A stretch of 64,000 bases of DNA, taken from NCBI RefSeq assembly GCF_016907895.1, contig NZ_JAFBCV010000017.1, forward strand, positions 1 through 64,000. Direction: 5' to 3'. The stretch is from Shouchella xiaoxiensis (GTDB lineage Bacteria; Bacillota; Bacilli; Bacillales; Bacillaceae_D). Shown here piece after piece: positions 45,241 through 53,767 of this stretch (positions are counted from its first letter, which is position 1; each line of letters begins with the position of its first letter). The position numbers and the translations under genes are program-made. The notes under the pieces are model-generated. The model was not told where the DNA came from. It saw only the letters and a program-made list of their open reading frames with translations, and did no database searches.

Positions 45241-46367
45241 TCCCCTTTTTGCATAACTGGTATGAAGAATCCAGCGATACCAACACTGGCAAACAAGATA
45301 AAGGCGCTTGGGTAGGACCACATCTCAATGACATAGCCCCCAGCAAATGAACCGAGCGTTTGACCGAGCCCGAGCGCGAGAAATGATAGGCTCACACCGA
45401 TAGACGGGTTATCGTTAAATAAACGAGCAGACCAGACAATAAACAAACCCGTCATAAAAATGTACATACTGCCGAAAAAAATGGCAGAGCTGAATACAGC
45501 TAATACGTTCGATACCGTTAATAGAAAGATCGAGCTAATGAGAAAAACGAGCGTTAGCCGGTAGGAAAGCGATAAACCGAATTGATTAATTATGCCCCCA
45601 CTTAGTCCCCCTACCACTCCTGATACGCCCATAAGTACCCAAAAAACGATGCTTGCAAAAGTGGTCCATTCATATTCAACTGTTAAAAAACTACGTGAAA
45701 ACGTCCAATAGATTGAGGTGCTTACACCAACAAGCAGCGCAGCCAAGATGATACTCTTCGCTCGCGCTAAAACGGCTGAGCCAGAGCCCTTTTCTTTTGA
45801 GTTATCTCGTTTCGACCGTTTCTCAGAATGTTGATTCAGCGTATGTCGATTCCATATGAGAGCGATGAGCGCCATCGCTGCAAATAGTAAAAACGCAACG
45901 CGCCAGTATTCTGTAAAAAACAGCGCGATAGGTCCAGAGATGATTAAGCCGAAGCTCGTTCCGCTATTAATCCACGTATTTCCTCGATCAGCCTGCTTAT
46001 CTGAAAGCCGTTCACTTACAATTTGAGCATAAGCAGGTGATGCCCAGCCGCTGCCAAGTCCGGCAATAAAAACTGCGCTTAGTAAGACAGTGAAATTTGG
46101 TGCAATCGCCATCACAAATAATCCAATTACAGCCGTAAAACCTGCCCAAAAAATAACGCGGTTAGCCTGATACTGCTTAATGAAAAAAGCTGCGCTTGCC
46201 AAGGCAAGTGTGTATGCAAGGTATGCCGATGAGCCAATCATCCCTGCCTCACTATCACTGAGACGAAGAGACTCCGTAATTTGTGGCAGAAACAAACCAA
46301 AACTGAAGCGAGCAAAGGCATAGGTCACGCCAATCAATGCAATCCCCGGTAAAATGTATTTCCACAT
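45237..46367 (-). CDS. MFS transporter (YbfB/YjiJ-like)
   Basis: This 376-residue, 12-helix major facilitator protein begins MWKYILPGIALIGVTYAFAR, like the YbfB/YjiJ group. Loop motifs GMIGSSAYLAYTLALASAAF and GLGSGWASPAYAQIVSERLS are present. It is probably an efflux pump. A TetR gene lies upstream on the same strand, and both carry the same operator motif. Confidence 0.88.
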   Translation of the reverse strand: MWKYILPGIALIGVTYAFARFSFGLFLPQITESLRLSDSEAGMIGSSAYLAYTLALASAAFFIKQYQANRVIFWAGFTAVIGLFVMAIAPNFTVLLSAVFIAGLGSGWASPAYAQIVSERLSDKQADRGNTWINSGTSFGLIISGPIALFFTEYWRVAFLLFAAMALIALIWNRHTLNQHSEKRSKRDNSKEKGSGSAVLARAKSIILAALLVGVSTSIYWTFSRSFLTVEYEWTTFASIVFWVLMGVSGVVGGLSGGIINQFGLSLSYRLTLVFLISSIFLLTVSNVLAVFSSAIFFGSMYIFMTGLFIVWSARLFNDNPSIGVSLSFLALGLGQTLGSFAGGYVIEMWSYPSAFILFASVGIAGFFIPVMQKGD

Positions 46368-46385
46368 TATCATTCCCTCCTTTTA

Positions 46386-46403
46386 TATAGAACGATCATT
46401 ATA
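46386..46403. promoter_or_regulatory. TetR operator upstream of the MFS gene
   Basis: TATAGAACGATCATTATA contains the 11-mer TAGAACGATCA (46388-46398), shared exactly with the site before the TetR gene. It is an imperfect palindrome centred on the CGATC region, typical of TetR operators. Confidence 0.65.
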
Positions 46404-46439
46404 TTTTTAGTGAAATGGAAAGCAAGTACCCTTCAGTAC

Positions 46440-46961
46440 TTACTCGTGATAAAGCTGTTCAATTAGCTTTTTTAATTCGCGTTCAACTTCTGAAAGCTTC
46501 TTGACCTCGGCAAGTGCTGTCGCCCCTTCCAAGAGCAAGGCAAGCTGAAGTGCCTCTCCTCTCGTAAAGCCTGACAGCTGAAACGACTCAATCATCTGAT
46601 TTTTATGAGCTTCAACTTGCCTAACGATTGCTTCGTTCACATGGGCAAACTCTTCTTTTGCTCTTAAAAACATGCAGCCATTTCCATGCTTGCTTAACCA
46701 TTTCACATGAGCTGCCACGATTTTTTTTGCTTTCTCGTGCTTGCTTTTTTCGCTATGATTTTCTAGCAACGATAAATACCTTGTCTCACGACTTTTTAAC
46801 ACTTCTAAGATTAAATCTTCTTTTGAAGGAAAATGATTGTATAACGTCATTAACGCGACACCTGAATCGCTCACAATTCGTTTGAGTCCAACATGGTGAA
46901 AGCCATTTTCGTAAAATAAATGTTCTGCCGTTGTCAGCAGTTGTTTTCGTTTTTCACTCAT
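46440..46961 (-). CDS. TetR-family regulator of the adjacent MFS pump
   Basis: This 173-residue regulator has a typical HTH (RIVSDSGVALMTLYNHFPSK) and a ligand domain with a single cysteine (HGNGCMFLRAKEEF), like regulators that sense small electrophiles or drugs. The ATG at 46959-46961 follows AAGGAGG. Matching operators sit before its own gene and before the MFS gene, so it probably represses both. Confidence 0.88.
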   Translation of the reverse strand: MSEKRKQLLTTAEHLFYENGFHHVGLKRIVSDSGVALMTLYNHFPSKEDLILEVLKSRETRYLSLLENHSEKSKHEKAKKIVAAHVKWLSKHGNGCMFLRAKEEFAHVNEAIVRQVEAHKNQMIESFQLSGFTRGEALQLALLLEGATALAEVKKLSEVERELKKLIEQLYHE

Positions 46962-46977
46962 CGCAATCCGCCTCCTT

Positions 46978-46995
46978 GATAGAACGATCACTCTA
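46978..46995. promoter_or_regulatory. TetR operator upstream of the TetR gene
   Basis: GATAGAACGATCACTCTA contains TAGAACGATCA (46980-46990), with ATAGA/TCTAT arms flanking the centre. Identical core to the site before the MFS gene, as expected for autoregulation. Confidence 0.65.
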
Positions 46996-47043
46996 TTTTT
47001 ACATAGATAGGTGGTTTATGCAAGCAAGAAAGGCCACTTCCGC

Positions 47044-48264
47044 TCAAACAGAAGAAGCCTTGTCTTGTTCTATTTCTAATCTGGTTGTTTTGGAAAACCA
47101 GCGAATTAACCCGATGCCGATCACCATAAACCCATTTACAACGATGACGACACCGGCCCAGCCGATCTGCCCCCAGAATACGCCTGCAAGCGTCCCGCCG
47201 ACGCTGGAACCAGCATAATACATCAGCAAGTAAAGGGAGGATGCTTGTGCTTTATTTGCCATTGCCATTCGGCTAACTAAGCTGCTCGCAATCGAATGTC
47301 CGCCAAAAAAGCTAAACGTTGTCAAGGCTAAGCCGATAATTTTAAAACCGACCCCATCCATGAGCGAGACAATCGTACCGCAACTTATAAGCAGGAATAC
47401 CGTATAAAGCGAATAAACTTGCCCAATCCTTGCCACAAGTCGGCCAATTAAGACCGAGCTGAACATGCCGATTATAAACAGAAGGTAAACGCCGTTAACA
47501 TAAACTGCTTCTACTTGATAGCGATTAATTAATTCAAACCCAATGAAGTTATAAAGGGCAACATTGCTTCCGAGTAATAGAAAGCCTAAGCCAAACAACG
47601 AAAGCAATGGTTTGCTTTTTAAATGGACTCCTAGAGCGCGACTTAACTCGCCAAAATGAAGGTTTTTCGCTTGAAAATGCTGTGACGGTCGCAACAAATA
47701 GTAAAAAGCAATCGCTGCTGCTAAACTGATCATGCCAATCGCAAACAAAGCGGTCTGCCAATTAAACAAATCAGCTAGAGATCCAGCTAAAAATCGTCCT
47801 GCCATCGCCCCAAAAGCATTTCCGCTAATATAAATACCAATGGCTTTCGCCAAGCTTGATTTTGCCATTTCCTCACCTAAATAAGCCATCGCAATGGACG
47901 GCACACCAGCAAGCGTAATCCCAATGACCAGTCGTAAAAGAAGCAGTGTATAGAAATCTGGCGCAAATGCCGATGCCAAACATAAGAAAGAAGATGCGAA
48001 CATCGCCACGACCATTACACCTTTGCGTCCCCACACTTCTGATAACGAGCCCATCACAAGCATACTTACTGCTAAAAAAATGGTTGTAACGGACAGTGCC
48101 AAACTTGAAACAGACGGAGACACAGCAAACTCTCTTGTAAACGGTTCTAATAATGGCTGTACACAATAAAGAATCGCAAACGTGTTAACCCCAGCAATAA
48201 ATAAGGCAAGATTTACTTTCTTAAATGATGATGTTCCTTCTCGAATGTAGTCCAATTCCCTCAT
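47044..48264 (-). CDS. MFS transporter (YnfM-like)
   Basis: This 406-residue, 12-helix transporter has the MFS loop motif GSLSEVWGRKGVMVVAMFAS and a domain pattern like YnfM/arabinose-efflux proteins. The ATG at 48262-48264 is behind AGAGG. It is divergent from a LysR regulator, an arrangement that usually means direct control. Confidence 0.88.
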   Translation of the reverse strand: MRELDYIREGTSSFKKVNLALFIAGVNTFAILYCVQPLLEPFTREFAVSPSVSSLALSVTTIFLAVSMLVMGSLSEVWGRKGVMVVAMFASSFLCLASAFAPDFYTLLLLRLVIGITLAGVPSIAMAYLGEEMAKSSLAKAIGIYISGNAFGAMAGRFLAGSLADLFNWQTALFAIGMISLAAAIAFYYLLRPSQHFQAKNLHFGELSRALGVHLKSKPLLSLFGLGFLLLGSNVALYNFIGFELINRYQVEAVYVNGVYLLFIIGMFSSVLIGRLVARIGQVYSLYTVFLLISCGTIVSLMDGVGFKIIGLALTTFSFFGGHSIASSLVSRMAMANKAQASSLYLLMYYAGSSVGGTLAGVFWGQIGWAGVVIVVNGFMVIGIGLIRWFSKTTRLEIEQDKASSV

Positions 48265-48375
48265 CCTTGCCTCTTTTTTCGTTTCAATTAATCGTATCAC
48301 CTCCGCTTTATGTTGTATAATTCATTATAATAATGATTTCAAGTCTTCTATGTAATAAAGAAGGAGGAATAAGCG

Positions 48376-49260
48376 ATGGAATGGGAACAGTTTACATATT
48401 TTTTATCATTGGCAAAGCTAGAACACGTTACGCAGGCAGCGAACGAGTTGGCGATTACACAGTCTGCACTAAGCCGCTCCATTGCCCGGTTTGAAAGTGA
48501 GATTGGCGTTCCCCTCTTTGACCGACGTGGGCGCTCCCTCAAGTTAAATGCGTATGGAAAACGTTTTAAACTTCGCGTTGAGTCCATGCAGAACGAGTTT
48601 GAGCAAGGTAAACAAGAGCTGCAGGAATTGCTTGACCCGGGAAAAGGCAATGTCGCTTTCGGCTTCCTTCACTCGTTAAGCAAGGAACAGATTCCACAAT
48701 TAATTGCCTCTTTTCGCGTGACGCATCCATCGATTACATTTGACCTGGAGCAAAATGCTTCTCATCTCTTAGTCGAACAACTGGAAAGCGGAAGGCTCGA
48801 TTACTGCCTTATTTCTCCCAATCAGCTAGCAACACATCCGCAGATTGAGTTTACAGCTTTATTTAAAGAAGACTTGTTTGTCTACCTTCCTAAAAATCAT
48901 TTTCTCGCTGCGCAACAAAGCGTAACGCTCACCGATATTAAAGATGAAGCGATCGTTCATCTAAAGCAAGACTTTTCCTTGCGCCATTTTGTTGATGATT
49001 TGTTCAATCATGTCGGCATCGAGCCAGAGATCACATTTGAAGGAGCTGAAGTTGATACGGTTGCCGGGCTCGTTGCAGCTGGGCTTGGGATATCAATCTT
49101 GCCTGATATTCCATATAAACCGGCTAATGTTGTGCAACTGCCCCTGCAGGCACTTAAAGCACAACGAGTGATTGGCATTGCTTCTGCCAAAGGACGGTTT
49201 TTAGCTCCATCAGCACTTTTATTTCGTGATTTTCTGATGGAGCAGCTAAAGGATGCATGA
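48376..49260 (+). CDS. LysR-family regulator
   Basis: This 294-residue regulator has an N-terminal HTH (HVTQAANELAITQSALSRSI) and a C-terminal substrate-binding domain (about 90-290) of the CynR/GltC type. The ATG follows AAGGAGG. It is divergent from the YnfM-like transporter. The 111-base gap has an ATAAT/ATTAT-rich imperfect palindrome near 48317-48335 that could be its site. Confidence 0.93.
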   Translation: MEWEQFTYFLSLAKLEHVTQAANELAITQSALSRSIARFESEIGVPLFDRRGRSLKLNAYGKRFKLRVESMQNEFEQGKQELQELLDPGKGNVAFGFLHSLSKEQIPQLIASFRVTHPSITFDLEQNASHLLVEQLESGRLDYCLISPNQLATHPQIEFTALFKEDLFVYLPKNHFLAAQQSVTLTDIKDEAIVHLKQDFSLRHFVDDLFNHVGIEPEITFEGAEVDTVAGLVAAGLGISILPDIPYKPANVVQLPLQALKAQRVIGIASAKGRFLAPSALLFRDFLMEQLKDA

Positions 49261-49261
49261 C

Positions 49262-49293
49262 AACAAAAAAGCGTTCGTTTAAAACCGAACGCT
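49262..49293 (-). terminator. Terminator hairpin
   Basis: An 8-bp stem (AGCGTTCG / CGAACGCT) is followed by a T run on the minus strand. It lies right after the LysR stop; no leftward gene ends directly before it, so the direction is unclear. The region 49294-49456 shows no convincing gene. Confidence 0.5.
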
Positions 49294-49456
49294 GCCTGCT
49301 TCACTGGTTAAAATGGTTCCACCGATTGGTCAAAAAAAGACCTCTTCAGTACATCACTGTTCTACCGCTCTTCCAAAAGAATAATACCTTCCTTAAACAC
49401 AAGCCCTCATGCAACGTCAGTGCATAGTAGCCTCCTTTGAAACACTACGGTCTATT

Positions 49457-49663
49457 TCACCGCTTCTTCCCTTCACGGTAACCATAAACGGTAACTTCTA
49501 CGCAATCGTCTGAATATGTATATTCACGATAGCCAATCACATAGCCCCAGCCGTCACGAATCCATGTATCGTCTCGATTTGGAATAAAGGGAAGGTTAGT
49601 TGTTTCAAAGACAACAGTCTCCGTTTCTTTGCCATTATCAAGCTTATAAATGATTTTTGTTTT
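49457..49663 (-). CDS. Small hypothetical protein
   Basis: This 68-residue protein starts at the ATG 49661-49663 behind AGAGGTG. It looks all-beta and Tyr/Trp-rich (RDDTWIRDGWGYVIGYREYT), with a basic end. I do not recognise it. It follows the methyltransferase gene on the same strand. Confidence 0.55.
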   Translation of the reverse strand, partial: KTKIIYKLDNGKETETVVFETTNLPFIPNRDDTWIRDGWGYVIGYREYTYSDDCVEVTVYGYREGKKR

Positions 49664-49734
49664 CATCCAATCACCTCTAGCTATCCTACGAGTTGACTTA
49701 CATAATTGTTTCACTTGAACAAACAAGCTCCCCG

Positions 49735-50607
49735 CTAGTTCGGAAAGCTTGTTTGTTCTTTCGTAATAAGCACTTTTCCAAAGCGTCCTCCTGTTATGAC
49801 AGGAATATCGTCGTTATACTTTTTCTTTACTAAATCAGCTGCCAGGCGTTGTTGCTGATCCGTTAGCGTGACGTCGTAATCTAAAAACCAGGCATGAAGT
49901 TGCTGTAGCACATCGTCTCGTTTCATCAGCATCGTTTTTTCATGCTGTTCAATCAGTGATTGATACGAATAGCCAGTTAAGTAGAGAAGCTGGAGTACAT
50001 ACATCATATCCGATGTACGCTGGATAGGTGCTTCTATTTTCAACTCGTTTAGCAGCTCTTCAACGAGGCTATTTTTCTTCGGTCCTGCCATTAAGCTAAT
50101 GTAAACATGCTTGCTTGATAGAGCAATTGCTTTTTGGACCGCATCCCAGTCAATCATAGCTGGACACATTGAAGCAAACACAAGATCATAGCGAGGCAGT
50201 TGGTCAACTGCTAACTCTTCAAATGATTGCCCAATTATGCTCACATCGACCGAATGGTTAGGTGCATTTCTTACAAGCTTCTCGCGCAGAATGTTCGTCG
50301 GCTCTAGGGCAGTAACGATTGCTCCTGCCTTTGCCATTGGCACGCTAAACACGCCTGAGGCTGCGCCGACATCTAAAATTGTTCGTCCATTTAGTGAGCC
50401 TGTATACTGCTCCACCCACTTGAGAATGCGTTCCGTTCGTTTCGTTGCTTCCGCTGTAAAAGAGTTGGCGTCAAATGCTTCTGCCCACTTGATAAATCCT
50501 GCTGAATGAGGCGAAGCGAGTCCTGCTTTCTTCATTTTTTTAATCGGTGAATGAGGATCATTCTTCCACGCTTCTGCCCAGTATGCAACATCACTTAATT
50601 GATTCAT
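49735..50607 (-). CDS. Class I SAM-dependent methyltransferase
   Basis: This 290-residue methyltransferase has motif I in ILDVGAASGVFSVPMAKAGA and a following acidic ALEPTN. The N-terminal part starts YWAEAWKNDP. Motif IV reads YDLVFASMCPAMID. The substrate is unknown. An Rrf2 regulator lies upstream on the same strand. A 12-bp hairpin (AACAAACAAGCT arms) spans its stop codon. Confidence 0.85.
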   Translation of the reverse strand: MNQLSDVAYWAEAWKNDPHSPIKKMKKAGLASPHSAGFIKWAEAFDANSFTAEATKRTERILKWVEQYTGSLNGRTILDVGAASGVFSVPMAKAGAIVTALEPTNILREKLVRNAPNHSVDVSIIGQSFEELAVDQLPRYDLVFASMCPAMIDWDAVQKAIALSSKHVYISLMAGPKKNSLVEELLNELKIEAPIQRTSDMMYVLQLLYLTGYSYQSLIEQHEKTMLMKRDDVLQQLHAWFLDYDVTLTDQQQRLAADLVKKKYNDDIPVITGGRFGKVLITKEQTSFPN

Positions 50608-50682
50608 TCTTCTTTCATCTCCTTCTCACTCTATTAAAGAGCTGTAATATCTTTAATTCAACAAAGATAAAAGCTGCTCCGC

Positions 50683-51090
50683 TTATGTATGAGCAGCGCC
50701 TTTATCTTTTACTAAATCAGCAATCTTACTTTGCCGTAATTCCTCTTCCATCTTCTTCTCAGCTCGCACCATGACTTGCTCAATTGGGCAGCCTGACCCA
50801 TGTCCAAAATGGCAGTCAAACAACGAGGTTTTTCCTTCAATCGCATGAATCACATCAAGAAACGAAAGGGACTCCCAATTGTGACGCAAGGAATAGCCGC
50901 CATTTGCGCCTGAAACGGATGTAACCATCCCCTCTTTCGCAAGCTTGGTCAAAATTTTTGATAAGTACGTTGGTGAAACCGACTGCTGCTCCGCTAACTG
51001 CTGAACACCAATTGGTTTATTATTATCCGACGACATCGCTAAATGCAGCATTGTATGAAGCGCATAGTTTGTTCCACGTGAGAATTTCAC
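50683..51090 (-). CDS. Rrf2-family regulator
   Basis: This 135-residue regulator has a winged helix (VQQLAEQQSVSPTYLSKILT) followed by the GANGGYSL wing. The start is a GTG at 51088-51090 behind AAGGTG. The effector loop holds two cysteines (FDCHFGHGSGCPIEQ) and lacks the third cysteine of IscR/NsrR, so it may sense redox state without a stable cluster, or share a ligand. It is probably linked to the methyltransferase downstream. Confidence 0.87.
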   Translation of the reverse strand: MKFSRGTNYALHTMLHLAMSSDNNKPIGVQQLAEQQSVSPTYLSKILTKLAKEGMVTSVSGANGGYSLRHNWESLSFLDVIHAIEGKTSLFDCHFGHGSGCPIEQVMVRAEKKMEEELRQSKIADLVKDKGAAHT

Positions 51091-51173
51091 CGTATCACCT
51101 TCTTTTTTGAATAAAAGACTTGATGGGGATACAATATCCTTTAATCGTTCATCTGTCAACTCGCGCACGTTTA

Positions 51174-51599
51174 CTACAATGAGACATTACCTTGCTTCTG
51201 TAGACTCATTTCCATTCCGACTTGAACAATTGGTTTTGGAAAATCCTCTGGAACTAAATCTAATTCATTAGTAAAATAATACCGAAAATCAGCAGCCGTA
51301 TCCATCACTTGTTTGTCATCAGGACCTTTAATGATCGTACCTACAATATGGTAAAAGCAGCTGTATAAATCCGTACCATCGTCATTTTCCATCACGATAA
51401 AGACTTCTCCTTCCTTTCGCGGATCAATCCCAAGTGAATGAAAAAAAGCAGTCCGTTCGTTAGAAAATTGCGGGCATTGTGCAACATAATGTTGACAGTC
51501 CTCACATGTACAAGCAATCATCTTCGTTTGCCGATAATACGTTGCCGTCTTTTCAACATCGATATCTAGTAGCCATGAACCTATCTTTACTCGGTTCAT
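51174..51599 (-). CDS. Hypothetical protein of a PadR/HAAS operon
   Basis: This 141-residue soluble protein has a cysteine cluster near the N-terminus (MIACTCEDCQHYVAQCPQF), which could bind zinc, and an acidic middle. I do not recognise it. Its ATG overlaps the end of the HAAS membrane gene by four bases, so it is the third gene of that operon. Confidence 0.65.
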   Translation of the reverse strand: MNRVKIGSWLLDIDVEKTATYYRQTKMIACTCEDCQHYVAQCPQFSNERTAFFHSLGIDPRKEGEVFIVMENDDGTDLYSCFYHIVGTIIKGPDDKQVMDTAADFRYYFTNELDLVPEDFPKPIVQVGMEMSLQKQGNVSL

Positions 51600-52369
51600 A
51601 CTGGCTCATTTTCCTTTTTCTTTTCTTTTAGAAAAAACAATAGGAGATAGCCGCCAATTATGCCGTACGTCAGCAGCATGCTGCTAATGAGTTGAGTCTG
51701 TTCACTAAGCGACGTTTGTTTTAAGAGTTCAGACGGTAGGTAAAGCGCAAGTAAGGTCAGCGGAATAATGATTGTTTTCGACCAGATCGATAAAGCGATT
51801 AGAAACAGAACGAATCCGAAACCAATAAAGAGACTCGCCGCTGTTCCAAATTCAATCACAGGCGTGACATAGCGCCTATCCATCAATAGTATTGCTACAA
51901 AAAACAGCACGCTAACCAAGATTGGTCCGGCAAGACAGAGCAGCTCCGTTGTTTTTCTAAAGCTATTTTTAGCGCTAATCCGGAAGCTTAGGGCTACGCC
52001 AAAAAAGAAAAGCAAGAAATTGAGCACCAGACCAACCAGTAAGAGAATACTGTAGCTTAGCGTTCCTTGACTAAGTAAATCACCAAGAATCGAGTAAGAT
52101 AATCCACCTAGAAAAATGATTGGTATGATTTTTAACCAACCCCTATGATCGGTTTTCATTTCTTTAGAGATCGATTCCATGTAAAGCTTCGGCGAGTTGC
52201 CAACAACTTGTTCAATCGATTTCCCGTTTGCCTCTGCTTCAAACAGATGCACTTCCAGTTCTTCAATGATTTCATGAATTTCACTTTCTTTTTTGCCACT
52301 TGAATACAAATAGACGCGTAGATCTTCAATAAAACGGTTGCTTTCTTGAGACAAATTAATCGTTGTCAT
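51596..52369 (-). CDS. HAAS-domain membrane protein
   Basis: This 257-residue protein has an N-terminal helical HAAS-like domain (FIEDLRVYLYSSGKKESEIH, then EIIEELEVHLFEAEANGKS) and about six membrane segments. Such proteins are usually encoded next to PadR regulators, as here. The role is unknown. It overlaps padR by 14 bases. Confidence 0.82.
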   Translation of the reverse strand: MTTINLSQESNRFIEDLRVYLYSSGKKESEIHEIIEELEVHLFEAEANGKSIEQVVGNSPKLYMESISKEMKTDHRGWLKIIPIIFLGGLSYSILGDLLSQGTLSYSILLLVGLVLNFLLFFFGVALSFRISAKNSFRKTTELLCLAGPILVSVLFFVAILLMDRRYVTPVIEFGTAASLFIGFGFVLFLIALSIWSKTIIIPLTLLALYLPSELLKQTSLSEQTQLISSMLLTYGIIGGYLLLFFLKEKKKENEPV

Positions 52370-52712
52370 CGGACTTCTCCTCTCGATTGCTTATTTTTTT
52401 GTGAATTACGGCATTTACATTCGCTTCCAGCTTCTCCCATCTAGCAAGAAACGCTTGCAGCTCTTCCTCTCCCTTCGTTGTTAGCGAGTAGTACTTTCTT
52501 TTTGGTCCGGCTGTAGAAGCTTTTCGGCGTGATGTAACGAACTCTTCTCGCTGCATACGCAGCAATAGCGGATAAATCGTTCCTTCACTTATACTTGAAA
52601 ATCCATACCGCTCAAGACGTTCCGCCATTTCATAGCCGTAACATTCTTCATCATGAATAATTGCCAGTAAACAGCCGTCCAAGATGCCCTTCATCATTTG
52701 AGTATGCGACAA
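52356..52712 (-). CDS. PadR-family regulator
   Basis: This 118-residue regulator has the PadR winged helix (CLLAIIHDEECYGYEMAERL, then SEGTIYPLLLRMQREEFVTS) and the YYSLTTKGEEEL wing. It heads a three-gene operon with a HAAS membrane protein and an unknown protein. PadR proteins usually repress their own operon. Confidence 0.92.
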   Translation of the reverse strand: MSHTQMMKGILDGCLLAIIHDEECYGYEMAERLERYGFSSISEGTIYPLLLRMQREEFVTSRRKASTAGPKRKYYSLTTKGEEELQAFLARWEKLEANVNAVIHKKISNREEKSDDND

Positions 52713-52730
52713 TCCATTCCCTCCTGCTAA

Positions 52731-52793
52731 CTACTATGTATTACAAGGTAAAATAAGCATAGCCCATAGTATCTTGTAATGCAAGGTAATATC
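52731..52793. promoter_or_regulatory. Repeat-rich region upstream of padR, possible PadR operator
   Basis: TACTATG (52732) pairs with CATAGTA (52765), TTACAAG (52741) pairs with CTTGTAA (52773), and CAAGGTAA occurs as a direct repeat (52744 and 52782). This cluster just before the padR ribosome site is the likely self-control region. Confidence 0.45.
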
Positions 52794-52794
52794 C

Positions 52795-52822
52795 AAAAAA
52801 AGTGCTGCTTTTTTAAGCAGCT
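52795..52822 (-). terminator. Terminator of the SRPBCC gene
   Basis: A stem (AGCTGCTT / AAGCAGC) is followed by seven T on the minus strand, right after the SRPBCC stop codon. Confidence 0.75.
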
Positions 52823-52828
52823 TTGTTT

Positions 52829-53302
52829 TTACGCGGTTTTTTCTGCATCAGGACGTTTTTCAACATATTTCTTAAACGCTTCGAAAACGTCATTGTAAAC
52901 AAACTTTACAGCCCATTTCGTCGTTTGGGCTAAGAGCCAGTAAAAAAGATTTCCTGGAATTAAAGAAACGATTACTTGAAAATGCGTACCACCATCTCGC
53001 TCTTCTAGTATGTATTGCGTAATGTTTACGCCCTCTTTTGTTCGGGCATGAGCAATGAAGTGGTTAGGTACATCCATCTTTTTAATGGTAACCGTAATTT
53101 CTATTTCTTTCTTTTCAACTCGCATCTTGCTTCTATATGTGGAGCCTTCTTTAAGTTCGTCTTCCGTTGTTTCATAGGTATTTTCAATTACTTGATTGTT
53201 CCACTGGAACAGATGACGGTCATAGTGAAGATAAGTGAATACCTCCGCTGCCGCAACTTCCTCAAAAAACGTTTCATATGTATAACAAACGATTTCTTTC
53301 AT
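52829..53302 (-). CDS. SRPBCC-like protein
   Basis: This 157-residue protein looks like a START/SRPBCC ligand-binding fold: it starts MKEIVCYTYETFFEEVAAAE, then a beta-rich stretch and a C-terminal helix (TTKWAVKFVYNDVFEAFKKY). Function is unknown. The ATG follows AAAGGAG. It is monocistronic. Confidence 0.72.
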   Translation of the reverse strand: MKEIVCYTYETFFEEVAAAEVFTYLHYDRHLFQWNNQVIENTYETTEDELKEGSTYRSKMRVEKKEIEITVTIKKMDVPNHFIAHARTKEGVNITQYILEERDGGTHFQVIVSLIPGNLFYWLLAQTTKWAVKFVYNDVFEAFKKYVEKRPDAEKTA

Positions 53303-53412
53303 CGTAAACTCCTTTAAGGGATGATCTTTTTTTCATAATTGTACTACAATTTATTAATCATCCATAGTAAAAGAAATGGAAACAAATTCTCCTTTGAAAG
53401 GAGTACGATCAT

Positions 53413-53716
53413 ATGACAGCTGTGACAACTCGGTTTAGAAAATGGAGTGCGTGGATTCGTTACAGTGCACTAGCTGTTGGGAGCGCCTGTTTTGTTTTAA
53501 CGTTTGTTTTCTCCATTGTGATGAAATGGTTCTGGTGGTGATCCTCTTGCATTTGCATTAACGGGACTTGGTGTTTTCTTATCCATTCTGGCAATCGTCT
53601 CATCAGAAAAGAAAGGTTTACCGATCTTCTCGCTCGTTCTCTCACTGTCATTTCCCTTCAATATTCTATTATGGATTATTTTTTTATTTACGGGCGTGAT
53701 GGATTTCGGCACATAA
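53413..53716 (+). pseudogene. Frameshifted small membrane protein gene
   Basis: An ATG at 53413, behind AAAGGAG, opens a frame that ends after 42 residues (MTAVTTRFRKWSAWIRYSAL to KWFWW, TGA at 53539). The next frame continues without a break from about 53524 to a TAA at 53714: GSGGDPLAFALTGLGVFLSI, then a second hydrophobic helix and FLFTGVMDFGT. Together they read as one protein of about 100 residues with three membrane segments. A one-base change near 53524-53541 (TGGTTCTGGTGG) explains the break. A terminator follows at once. A sequencing error is possible. Confidence 0.7.
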
Positions 53717-53720
53717 AATT

Positions 53721-53767
53721 AGCCAATAAGATCTCAGTCGCTGAAATCTTATTGGCTTATTTTTATT
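53721..53767. terminator. Bidirectional terminator
   Basis: A 12-bp perfect stem (AGCCAATAAGAT / ATCTTATTGGCT) is followed by T residues. It ends the frameshifted gene and overlaps the end of the convergent VOC gene. Confidence 0.8.
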
